From positions 385,441-449,440 of the forward strand of contig JANVYR010000002.1 in the NCBI GenBank assembly GCA_030059665.1: a stretch of DNA of 64,000 nucleotides, written 5' to 3'. Source of the DNA: Candidatus Calditenuis fumarioli (GTDB lineage Archaea; Thermoproteota; Nitrososphaeria_A; Caldarchaeales; Calditenuaceae). Below are positions 30,800-38,441 of the stretch, piece by piece; the first letter of the stretch is position 1, and the number at the start of each line of letters is the position of its first letter. The notes under the pieces were generated by a model that was given only the letters and a program-made list of their open reading frames with translations, was not told where the DNA came from and ran no database searches. A program made the position numbers and the translations under genes.

Positions 30800-33135
30800 G
30801 CGCTGATCACGACGATGTTGTGCATTTTCACGAGGTCGTCCTCGAAGGGCTTCAGGTCCTCGGGGACCTTCAACTCTATCGGGTCCCTCAGCGACAGGCC
30901 CCGCTCCTTCTTCAATCGCCAGACGTAGCTGTTGAACTCCACGATCCTCTCGGTGTACCTCCACATCTCACCGGGGTCCTGGGGCTCAGGGAAGCGCTCC
31001 AGGTGGATGCTCCGGCCGGAGTAGCAGGTCCTCCAGATCACCTCTGTCATGAACGGGATTATCGGCGCGAGGAGCAGCAGCACGTTCCTCAGAACGGTGT
31101 GGAGCGCGTACCACGCGGCCCTTGCTCCCTCCGGGTCGACGTCCTCCGAGAGAGCCCTCGGCTTGGTCATCTCGACGTAGTGGCTCGCGAAGAGGTTCCA
31201 GACGAAGTCCCTGATCCTTGTGGCTGGGATGAAGAAGTTGAACTGCCTGTAGCCCTCAAGCGCCTCCGACGCCGTCCTCCAGAGCTCCGATAGGATCCAC
31301 CTATCAGCAGGCCTCAGCTCCGCGCTTTCCGGCACCGGGAACGAGGAGACGTACCTCGCCACGTTCCAGAGCTTCGTCAAAAACTTCCCCGCGTCGCTTA
31401 TCCTCTTCTCCGATATCCTGAAGTCGTACCCGAGGCTCGCCTCCTGCGCCGACCAGAACCTGAAGAAGTCCGCACCGTACTTCTCGAGTATCGGCGCCGG
31501 ATCTATTATGTTGCCCTTGCTCTTGCTCATCTTCTCGCCGCGCTCATCGAGTCCCATCCCTCCTATCCAGGCGTACTCAAATGGTAACCTTCCGGTCAGC
31601 TGGTAGCAGCGGAGCACGGTGTAGTAAAGCCACGTCCGAACGATGTCCTTCCCCTGGGGCCTGACGGCGGCCGGGTAGGCCCTCCTGAAGAGGTCCTCGT
31701 TCCTCATGTACCCCGAGATGAACAGGGGGGAGATGCTGGAGTCCATCCAGGTGTCGAAGGTCCTCTCCTCGCCGACGAACTCGGTCCCGCCGCATTTCAC
31801 GCACCTCTCGAATGGTGCTTTCTCCTTCCAGGGCCTCCAGTACCTGCCCGGCTCGGGGAGGTGTGGCTCGCCGCAGGACCTGCAGTACCAGACCGGTATC
31901 TCCGTTGCGTAGTACCTCCTCCTCGAGATGGGCCAGTCTATCCTGAGGGAGTTGATCCAGTCGATCAGGAGCTGCCGGTGGAACTCGGGCAGGAACTTCA
32001 GCTCCCTCGCGAGCCTCAGCATCTCGTCCCTCATCTGCAGCTGCTTCAGGTAGTACTCCTCCATCGGTATGATCTCGATGGGCGTGTTGGAGCGCTCGCA
32101 GACCGGCACCTCGTGGACTATCCGCTCGACCCGGACCAGCGCTCCCGCCTCCCTCAGCAGCTCCTTGACCCTCTCCCTCGCCTCCCTGACCCGGAGCCCC
32201 GCGAGCGGCCCCGCGTTCCCGTTCATCCTCCCGTCGGTCCCTATCAGGATCCTCTCTTTCAGCCCCAGCTCCCGGAAGAGCTGAACGTCCATCTGGTCGC
32301 CGTAGCTGCAGACCATCAGGACGCCCGTCCCGAAGTCGGGCTTAGCGTATGGGTGCTCGAGGATCTCCACCTCGTGCCCGTAAATCGGCACCACAGCCCT
32401 CCTCCCCCTGAGATGCTTGTACCGCTGGTCCTCTGGGTTGTAGATCAGCGCCGCGCACGCTCCTATCAGCTCCGGCCTGGTGGTGGCTATAGTCACCTTA
32501 CCGCCGCCCACGAGCTCGAAGTCGATGTAGAAGAGCTCCGCCTCCTCCTCCCGCGAGTCGATGTCGGCGTCCGCGATGGTCGTGCCGCACTCCCAGCAGT
32601 AGTTGTTCGGCCTCAGAGCCCGGTAGATCAGGCCCCTCCTGTAGAGCTCGATGAAGGTGGCCTGGGTCAGGGCCCTGTACTCGGCGGAGTCGGTCCTGTA
32701 GTAGCGCTTGAAGTCGCCCGAGAGGCCGAGCCTCTTCATGACCGAGAGCATGTAGGCCTCGAGCTCGTCCAGGGCCTCGGAGCACATCCTGAGGAACTCC
32801 TCCCTGTCCACCTGGAAGATGCTGACGTTCCTGGTTCGCTCGACGTACTTCTCCACCGGTATTCCGTTCCTGTCTATCCCGATGGGGAAGTACACCTTGT
32901 GACCGAACATCCTCGCGGTCCGGGCGATCATGTCGATCTGGGCGTACTGCGCCGCCGCGCCGATGTGCCAGGGCTTCCCGGAGGGGTAAGGAGGGGGCGT
33001 GTCGATGGTGAAGAGCCTCTCGGCGCTGAAGTCCGGCTCGTAGATCCCCTCCTCCTCCCACCACTTCATGACCTCCAGCTCCAGCCTCGGGTCCCACCTG
33101 CTCGATTGCAGCTTCGGCTCCCTCCTGGGAGGCAT
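30796..33135 (-). CDS. valS: Valyl-tRNA synthetase
   Basis: A 779-residue class I synthetase of archaeal type. PYPSGKPWHIGAAAQYAQID supplies the HIGH-equivalent (HIGA), KMSKSKGN is intact, and the editing domain reads TIATTRPELIGACAALIYNP. Zinc-finger-like cysteine pairs occur at CWECG and CRSCG...CVKCGG. The C-terminal helical anticodon-binding domain completes the protein. ATG 33135 is chosen because the 70 upstream in-frame codons lack family similarity and overlap the divergent UPF0216 gene. It charges tRNA-Val, one of which (TAC) is encoded at 42.3 kb. Confidence 0.95.
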   Translation of the reverse strand: MPPRREPKLQSSRWDPRLELEVMKWWEEEGIYEPDFSAERLFTIDTPPPYPSGKPWHIGAAAQYAQIDMIARTARMFGHKVYFPIGIDRNGIPVEKYVERTRNVSIFQVDREEFLRMCSEALDELEAYMLSVMKRLGLSGDFKRYYRTDSAEYRALTQATFIELYRRGLIYRALRPNNYCWECGTTIADADIDSREEEAELFYIDFELVGGGKVTIATTRPELIGACAALIYNPEDQRYKHLRGRRAVVPIYGHEVEILEHPYAKPDFGTGVLMVCSYGDQMDVQLFRELGLKERILIGTDGRMNGNAGPLAGLRVREARERVKELLREAGALVRVERIVHEVPVCERSNTPIEIIPMEEYYLKQLQMRDEMLRLARELKFLPEFHRQLLIDWINSLRIDWPISRRRYYATEIPVWYCRSCGEPHLPEPGRYWRPWKEKAPFERCVKCGGTEFVGEERTFDTWMDSSISPLFISGYMRNEDLFRRAYPAAVRPQGKDIVRTWLYYTVLRCYQLTGRLPFEYAWIGGMGLDERGEKMSKSKGNIIDPAPILEKYGADFFRFWSAQEASLGYDFRISEKRISDAGKFLTKLWNVARYVSSFPVPESAELRPADRWILSELWRTASEALEGYRQFNFFIPATRIRDFVWNLFASHYVEMTKPRALSEDVDPEGARAAWYALHTVLRNVLLLLAPIIPFMTEVIWRTCYSGRSIHLERFPEPQDPGEMWRYTERIVEFNSYVWRLKKERGLSLRDPIELKVPEDLKPFEDDLVKMHNIVVISA

Positions 33136-33223
33136 GATCCCGTCAGAGCAGATTCCAGGGAAATTTAAGCCCCAACGCGGGCTTTTCCGCCGAGGTGGGG
33201 TTATCTCCGAGGGCGCGGGCCTG

Positions 33224-33631
33224 TTGCCGGTGAAAGAGGAGGAGTTCGTGGAGCACCAGCTGAGGAGCCTCAGGGACATGCTCCCCGTTAGGAAGTGCTC
33301 CATCGAGGAGCTGCTGAGGAGCGAGGACCCGAAGGTGCCCACGCTCGGAGGAGGGCATCACAGGTTCTCGAGGCGCTCGGTCGAGGCGGCCGCTTCTGCG
33401 ATCCCGAGGGACCTCTGGTCCGTGCCCCTCTTCCCGATCACCTTCTCCTCGGGCGAGGAGCTGGGCAGGGGCGTCGTGGTCATCAGGAACAAGGCGGAGG
33501 CCGTCGCCTTCGCGAGGATGATGGGTCTGTCCGAGCTGCCGAGGACCCCTGAGGGCCACCATTACACCTACAAGGTGCTCGTCATCGACTTCATGCGCAG
33601 GTACCCCTCGCTCGGCGTGCTCTCGGTTTAG
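33224..33631 (+). CDS. UPF0216/DUF61-family protein
   Basis: About 135 residues starting at TTG 33224 or GTG 33230. The family pattern is visible: helix EFVEHQLRSLRDMLPVRKCSIEELLRSEDPKV, the H-R pair in GGGHHRFSRRSVE, a strand LFPITF and GRGVVVIRNKAEAVAFARMMG, then a C-terminal YTYKVLVIDFMRRYPS. The family is nearly restricted to archaea and uncharacterised. It diverges from valS, sharing a short upstream region with it. Confidence 0.8.
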   Translation: MPVKEEEFVEHQLRSLRDMLPVRKCSIEELLRSEDPKVPTLGGGHHRFSRRSVEAAASAIPRDLWSVPLFPITFSSGEELGRGVVVIRNKAEAVAFARMMGLSELPRTPEGHHYTYKVLVIDFMRRYPSLGVLSV

Positions 33632-33684
33632 GTCCCGCTTCCGGGATGAAACCTTAAGACCTCGGGGCTGGATGTCCTCACGGA

Positions 33685-36582
33685 TTGAGCGCGAGGGTGC
33701 CGCTTCAGAAGGTAGGGCCGAACGTCTGGGTGATCCCGAAGAGCTACAGGCAGGACATGCGCGTGCCGGTGTACGTCTTCGCCTCGGAGAAGCTGCTGGA
33801 GAAGATGACCACCGACAGGACGCTGATACAGGGCGTCAACGTCGCCACCCTTCCCGGGGTCCAGAAGCACGTGGCGGTCCTTCCCGATGCGCACGAGGGT
33901 TACGGCTTCCCGATCGGCGGCGTGGCCGCGATGGATGCAACCGAGGGCGTGATATCACCGGGAGGTGTGGGATACGACATCAACTGCCTTCCGGCCGGAA
34001 CCATGGTGCTGACGAGTCTGGGATACAGAATTCCCATTGAGAGGTTCACGGGAGACGAGGAGGTCGTCTGCGTCAACCAGAAGCGCTCGGTACCCGCAGG
34101 GATCGTCTTCGTCATAAAGAAGGGGAGGGACCGGTTGCTCAGGATAAGGACGAAATCCCGCTTCGTCCTGACCGCAACCCCGGACCACCCCGTGCTGACG
34201 CCGGACGGCATGAAACCGCTCGAGGAGATAAGGCCGGGAGAGAGGATCGCGCTCTTCCCCTTCGAGGGCGTTGAGTATGAAGACCCCGGGGACCGCGTAA
34301 TCCTTGACGAGACCGATCTGCCGGAAAACGTCAGGTCCGAGCTGAAGAAGAGGGGGCTGCTGCCGCTGAGGCTCGATAACCCCAAGCTCCCCTACCTAGC
34401 GAGGCTTCTGGGCTACTTCACCGGCGACGGCACTTTCGACGGCAAAGCCACCGTGTTCTACGGCAGCGCGGAGGGACTGGAGGAGATCAGGAGGGACATA
34501 GAACTGCTCGGCTACAGGCCCTCGAGGGTCCTCACCCGCAGGAGGCAATCCGTCATCAACGGCAGGAAGTTCATAGGCGTTGAGGGGTCGGTGCGGGTGA
34601 GCTCCAGAAGCTTTACCGAGCTCCTGAAGCGCCTGGGTGCTCCCGATGGCAAGAAGACTGACGTGGAGTTCCTCGTACCTCGCTGGATCCTCGCAGCACC
34701 CAGATGGATAAAGAGGCTCTACCTCGCGGGACTATTCGGTGCGGAGCTGAACAAACCCCAGACGGTGAACGGATACAACTTCGAGGTACCGCAGCTGACG
34801 CTGAGCAAGAGACCTGATTTGGAGCTCAACGGCCGGTTGTTCCTAGAGCAGATAGCAGAGCTTCTTAGGGAACTCGGGGTCGAGACGACGAGCATAGTTG
34901 CGGCACAGGAGGGGAGGTGCGTGAGACTCAGGCTCCTCATCTCCGAGAGGCCTGAAAACCTGATCAGGTTGTGGGGCAGGGTCGGGTACGAGTACAATCC
35001 CCAGCGACGAAGGCTTGCGCTGGCTGCCGTCGTCTGGCTCAGGCTCAAGCAAAGCGTCATCGACCTGAGGATGAGAGCGCAGGAGGTTGCGATCGCGATG
35101 GCGGCCGATGGAGCCACGGTAAGTGAGATCCGAGAGGCCCTCACCAGCGAGTTCGTCAACGAGAGGTACCTGGAGAGATCCGTCTATGAGGGTCGTGAAG
35201 ACGCTCCCAGGGTTCCGAGGGGCTTCCCGAGGTTCGAGGACTGGGCTGAGCTGCACCTCGATGGCGACATAGTGTGGGACGAGGTCGATTCGGTAGAGGA
35301 GGCTGGCGAGGTCGACGAGGTCTACGACTTGACCGTCGCCAACTCCGGACACAGCTTCATCGCTGACGGATTCGTGGTCTCTAACTGCGGCGTCAGGCTC
35401 ATGGTGACGAACCTGACCGAGAAGGAGGTGAGGCCGAAGATCGTGGAGCTGATCAACGTGATCTTCCGGAACGTCCCCGCAGGCCTCGGCTCCCGGAGGA
35501 AGGACTTCGTCTTCAGCATGTCGGACCTCGACAGGGTGGCGCTGGAGGGCGCGAGGTACATCATCGAGAGGTACGGCCTCGGGTGGCCGGAGGACTACAA
35601 GCACATAGAGGAGGAGGGGAGGTATCCGAGGTACAAGACGGGCGACATCCCAGATCCGGACCCGAGCGTCGTCTCCAGGGAGGCGAAGAGCAGGGGCCTC
35701 GACCAGATAGGCACGCTGGGCAGCGGGAACCACTTCCTCGAGGTCCAGAAGGTCGACAGGATCTTCGACAGGGAGGCCGCCAGGAGGATGGGGATCTACG
35801 AGGAGGGCCAGATAACGATACTGATCCACTGCGGCAGCAGGGGCTACGGTCACCAGATCTGCAGCGACTACCTCAGGGTGATGGAGCGGGCCGTCCACAA
35901 GTACAACCTGAGGCTCCCGGACAGGGAGCTGGCCTGCACCCCGGCGAGCAGCCCCGAGGCCACCATGTACCTGAAGGCCTTCGGATGCGCTGTGAACTTC
36001 GCCTTCGCGAACAGGCAGGCGATCAGCCACTGGGTCCGACAGAGCTTCGAGCAGGTCTTCAAGAGGCCGGCTGAGGAGATGGAGATGAAGATCGTCTACG
36101 ACGTCTGCCACAACATCGTCAAGCTCGAGAGGCACAAGATCGACGGCGAGACCAGGGACGTCTTCGTCCACAGGAAGGGAGCGACCCGGAGCTTCCCGGG
36201 GAACACGCCGTACTACAGCGACATGATACCTGCTGATTACAGGGACCTGGGCCAGCCGGTCTTCGTGCCGGGGAGCATGGGGACCGCCAGCTGGGTCCTG
36301 CTCGGTCAGCCGGGATCCCTGGAGCTCACCTTCGGCAGCAGCGTTCACGGTGCGGGGAGGCAGATGAGCAGGGCCGGCGCGAAGCGGCAGTACAGGGGCG
36401 ACATGGTCGTCAAGGCCCTCGAGAGCAAGGGGATCTACGTCAAGGGCGACACGATGGACACGATCGTCGAGGAGGTCCCCGAGGCCTACAAGAACCCGGA
36501 CGACGTCGTAGAGGTGGCCCACTCGGTGGGCATCAGCACCAAGGTCGCCCGGCTGGTGCCGATAGGCGTGGTAAAGGGCTGA
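33685..36582 (+). CDS. rtcB: RNA-splicing ligase RtcB containing an intein
   Basis: The 965-codon precursor encodes RtcB split by a 467-residue intein. The N extein (residues 1-100) has FPIGGVAAMD and GGVGYDIN just before the insertion; the C extein resumes with CGVRLM and contains GTLGSGNHFLEV (GMP/metal site), HCGSRGYGHQ and the C-terminal SVHGAGRQMSRAGAKR with the guanylylated histidine. RtcB joins 2',3'-cyclic phosphate and 5'-OH ends in tRNA splicing, relevant here because a nearby tRNA-Arg has introns. Start is TTG 33685; GTG 33697 is possible. Removing the intein gives a normal 498-residue ligase. Confidence 0.95.
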   Translation: MSARVPLQKVGPNVWVIPKSYRQDMRVPVYVFASEKLLEKMTTDRTLIQGVNVATLPGVQKHVAVLPDAHEGYGFPIGGVAAMDATEGVISPGGVGYDINCLPAGTMVLTSLGYRIPIERFTGDEEVVCVNQKRSVPAGIVFVIKKGRDRLLRIRTKSRFVLTATPDHPVLTPDGMKPLEEIRPGERIALFPFEGVEYEDPGDRVILDETDLPENVRSELKKRGLLPLRLDNPKLPYLARLLGYFTGDGTFDGKATVFYGSAEGLEEIRRDIELLGYRPSRVLTRRRQSVINGRKFIGVEGSVRVSSRSFTELLKRLGAPDGKKTDVEFLVPRWILAAPRWIKRLYLAGLFGAELNKPQTVNGYNFEVPQLTLSKRPDLELNGRLFLEQIAELLRELGVETTSIVAAQEGRCVRLRLLISERPENLIRLWGRVGYEYNPQRRRLALAAVVWLRLKQSVIDLRMRAQEVAIAMAADGATVSEIREALTSEFVNERYLERSVYEGREDAPRVPRGFPRFEDWAELHLDGDIVWDEVDSVEEAGEVDEVYDLTVANSGHSFIADGFVVSNCGVRLMVTNLTEKEVRPKIVELINVIFRNVPAGLGSRRKDFVFSMSDLDRVALEGARYIIERYGLGWPEDYKHIEEEGRYPRYKTGDIPDPDPSVVSREAKSRGLDQIGTLGSGNHFLEVQKVDRIFDREAARRMGIYEEGQITILIHCGSRGYGHQICSDYLRVMERAVHKYNLRLPDRELACTPASSPEATMYLKAFGCAVNFAFANRQAISHWVRQSFEQVFKRPAEEMEMKIVYDVCHNIVKLERHKIDGETRDVFVHRKGATRSFPGNTPYYSDMIPADYRDLGQPVFVPGSMGTASWVLLGQPGSLELTFGSSVHGAGRQMSRAGAKRQYRGDMVVKALESKGIYVKGDTMDTIVEEVPEAYKNPDDVVEVAHSVGISTKVARLVPIGVVKG
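33985..35385 (+). other. Intein in RtcB (LAGLIDADG type)
   Basis: A 467-residue intein inserted at ...GGVGYDIN/CGVRLM. It begins with Cys (CLPAGTMVLTSLG, block A), has block B TATPDHPVL with the T..H pattern, and ends VANSGHSFIADGFVVSN with the penultimate-region His and terminal Asn, followed by Cys+1; all splicing residues are present. Two LAGLIDADG-like blocks occur: LARLLGYFTGDGTF (catalytic Asp present) and LYLAGLFGAEL, where the usual D is replaced within GAEL. Splicing should work; homing endonuclease activity is less certain. The insertion point lies in a metal-binding motif of RtcB. Confidence 0.92.
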
Positions 36583-36584
36583 GG

Positions 36585-37310
36585 TTGAGGTTAGGTCGCC
36601 GCTCCTTCCTGGCAGGCTCTGTCATTGCGATCGCTTCCTTCGCGGGCGTCCTCTCGACCCAGCTGACGTACGAGCTGCAGATCACGAGGCTGAGGGTGGA
36701 CCTCGGAGGGAGGCTCGCCTTCGTGCCGGACCTGCACTACCATCGGCCCAGCGAGGGTCACGTGAGGAATTTGCTCGAGGCCCTGGATCGGGAGGACCCA
36801 GACGCGGTCGTGCTCGCAGGAGACGTGGTGGACGAGGAGACGTCTGACGTCGAGAGCCTCGGGAGCGTCCTGAGCCGGATCGAGTCGGACCTGAAGCTGG
36901 CGGTGCTGGGGAACCACGACTACTGGAGCGGCAAAGCAGGGGAGGTCGCTTCGATGCTGCGGGGGCACGGCTTCCGCGTTTTGCTCGACGATCTGGTCGA
37001 GACACCGATCGGTAAGGTCTACGGCTTCGACTGGCGTGAGGACAGGCGGTACCGGCCCGTGATGGTGGATGGGATCGTCATCGCCCATGACCCCAACGCC
37101 GCCGACAGCGTCTCCGGGAACGCGCTGGTCCTTGCGGGTCACACCCACGGCGGCTTCTCGATCGGAGGCTTGACGCTCTACTCGAACTCGAGGTACAGCA
37201 GGGGCCTCTACGAGCTGGGAAGCGTGAGGCTGTACGTCTCGAGGGGCGTCGGGCAGATGACGCACCAGATCCGGATAAACTCGCCGCCTGAGCTGCTGAT
37301 CGTCGAGTAG
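36585..37310 (+). CDS. Tat-exported metallophosphoesterase
   Basis: A 241-residue calcineurin-type phosphoesterase. The N terminus RLGRRSFLAGSVIAIASFAG is a twin-arginine export signal. Metal-binding motifs are FVPDLHYH (D.H), VLAGDVVD (GD..D), VLGNHDYW (GNHD), VIAHDP and LAGHTHGG (GHTH), in the order of the YkuE/UDP-diacylglucosamine pyrophosphatase-like group. It probably acts outside the membrane on a phosphoester or lipid pyrophosphate. TTG 36585 is the start, two bases after the rtcB stop, implying co-transcription. Confidence 0.85.
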   Translation: MRLGRRSFLAGSVIAIASFAGVLSTQLTYELQITRLRVDLGGRLAFVPDLHYHRPSEGHVRNLLEALDREDPDAVVLAGDVVDEETSDVESLGSVLSRIESDLKLAVLGNHDYWSGKAGEVASMLRGHGFRVLLDDLVETPIGKVYGFDWREDRRYRPVMVDGIVIAHDPNAADSVSGNALVLAGHTHGGFSIGGLTLYSNSRYSRGLYELGSVRLYVSRGVGQMTHQIRINSPPELLIVE

Positions 37311-37523
37311 GAGCGATGCCGTCGAAACATCGTTGGGAGATCATCCCGTATGTAGTCTGGCCGCAAGAGTCCGCCGGGAAGAGGGCCTCCCGAGAACCGA
37401 GTCACACACCAGTCTGACCAGCTATTCCGTGTATTGGACTCCTGTGACCGATTTAGTAGGGAAAGCTCATATGATGCACCAGCGGCCCTTACACGTGGAT
37501 TGGGCGAGGGAAGTGTAAGTCCG

Positions 37524-37913
37524 TTGGGGGAGAAGGTCCGCCAGAAGCTTACGGTGGACGAAAGCACGCTGCTTGATGACCACCTCGACAGGCTGAGCAG
37601 GTTCATCGGTCTCACCGCGGACGGCAAGGTCGTCTTCAAGGTCGACAAGGGCGCGTTGACCCAGAGACATCTCATCCTGCTGTACGCGATCGGGAAGTAC
37701 CTCGCCCACGAGGCGGGTTATGCGAAGGAGCCTTATGTTACGGTCGAGGAGTTGATGGACGAGCTGGGGTTCGACATCCGCGTGGTCTCTGCCAGGTGCT
37801 CAGAGCTGAAACGCGAGGGGCTTTTGGTCTCGCCCGAGAGGGGCAAGTACAGGGCCCTGATACGTCCGGCGATCGAGAAGGTGCTCGCGGAGTTGAGGGA
37901 GACATCTCGATGA
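37524..37913 (+). CDS. Winged-helix DNA-binding protein
   Basis: About 129 residues from TTG 37524 (TTG 37500 is an alternative). The helical first half DDHLDRLSRFIGLT and QRHLILLYAIGKYLAHEAGY leads to a winged helix-turn-helix: VTVEELMDELGFDIRVVSARCSELKREGLLVSPERGKYRALIRP, with recognition helix followed by a wing. This is a likely transcription factor. It follows a 213-base AT-richer spacer downstream of the Tat phosphoesterase gene and precedes an uncharacterised gene. No operator could be identified. Confidence 0.65.
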   Translation: MGEKVRQKLTVDESTLLDDHLDRLSRFIGLTADGKVVFKVDKGALTQRHLILLYAIGKYLAHEAGYAKEPYVTVEELMDELGFDIRVVSARCSELKREGLLVSPERGKYRALIRPAIEKVLAELRETSR

Positions 37914-37988
37914 CGCGAGGCAAAAGGAACAAGGGGGAACGGCCAGGCAGTACGCAAGGCTGATGGGGCACCGGGCATAACTTCTGAT

Positions 37989-38438
37989 GTGGGCAGGGTT
38001 TACCTCGCTCTGCCACCGAGGGTCAAGGTCCTCGAGGCCCTGGGCGCGGTGGCCGGAGGAAGGGTCGAGCTCCTCTCGGAGAAAGAGGCGCGTGTCAGGT
38101 CATCGGAGGGCGACAGGGTCTACCGGATCGTCGTCGACCTGGAGAGCGGCGAGGTGATCTCGGACGACAACGGGACCGTGTACCGGAACTACGTCGGCTA
38201 CCCGATCATCGCCGTCCTGATGAAGCTGGGGAGGCTGCCGTACGACGAAAAGTTGGCCCGGCACCTGGCCGACGTCAGGTGGCGCACCATGAACGAGAGG
38301 TACCGGAGCTACAGGCTGGTGGAGCGGGAAATTGCTCGGATGCTCAGGTCAGCGGGGATCGAGTGGTCTGAAGTCGAGGGGTTCGTCGAGATGGTCCTCC
38401 GTCAGCTGGGCGACATGAACCTCTGGAAGCGCGGTTGA
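37989..38438 (+). CDS. Conserved-looking hypothetical protein next to the helicase
   Basis: A 149-residue protein from GTG 37989. The first half is beta-rich (VYLALPPRVKVLEALGAVAGGRVELL, then YRIVVDLESGEVISDDNGTVYRNYVGYPIIAVLM), the second half helical and basic (DVRWRTMNERYRSYRLVEREIARML). No signal peptide or membrane segment. I do not recognise the family; the balanced charge and codon use argue it is real. It converges on the large helicase gene with a gap of three bases. Confidence 0.6.
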   Translation: MGRVYLALPPRVKVLEALGAVAGGRVELLSEKEARVRSSEGDRVYRIVVDLESGEVISDDNGTVYRNYVGYPIIAVLMKLGRLPYDEKLARHLADVRWRTMNERYRSYRLVEREIARMLRSAGIEWSEVEGFVEMVLRQLGDMNLWKRG

Positions 38439-38441
38439 GGG

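Noticed and set aside
31861-33168. 435-codon plus-strand frame opposite valS
   Set aside because: Antisense shadow of the synthetase, with no recognisable domain.
34843-36522. 559-codon minus-strand frame opposite rtcB
   Set aside because: Antisense shadow of the C extein and intein; low-complexity Leu/Asp/Val/Pro composition and no family features.
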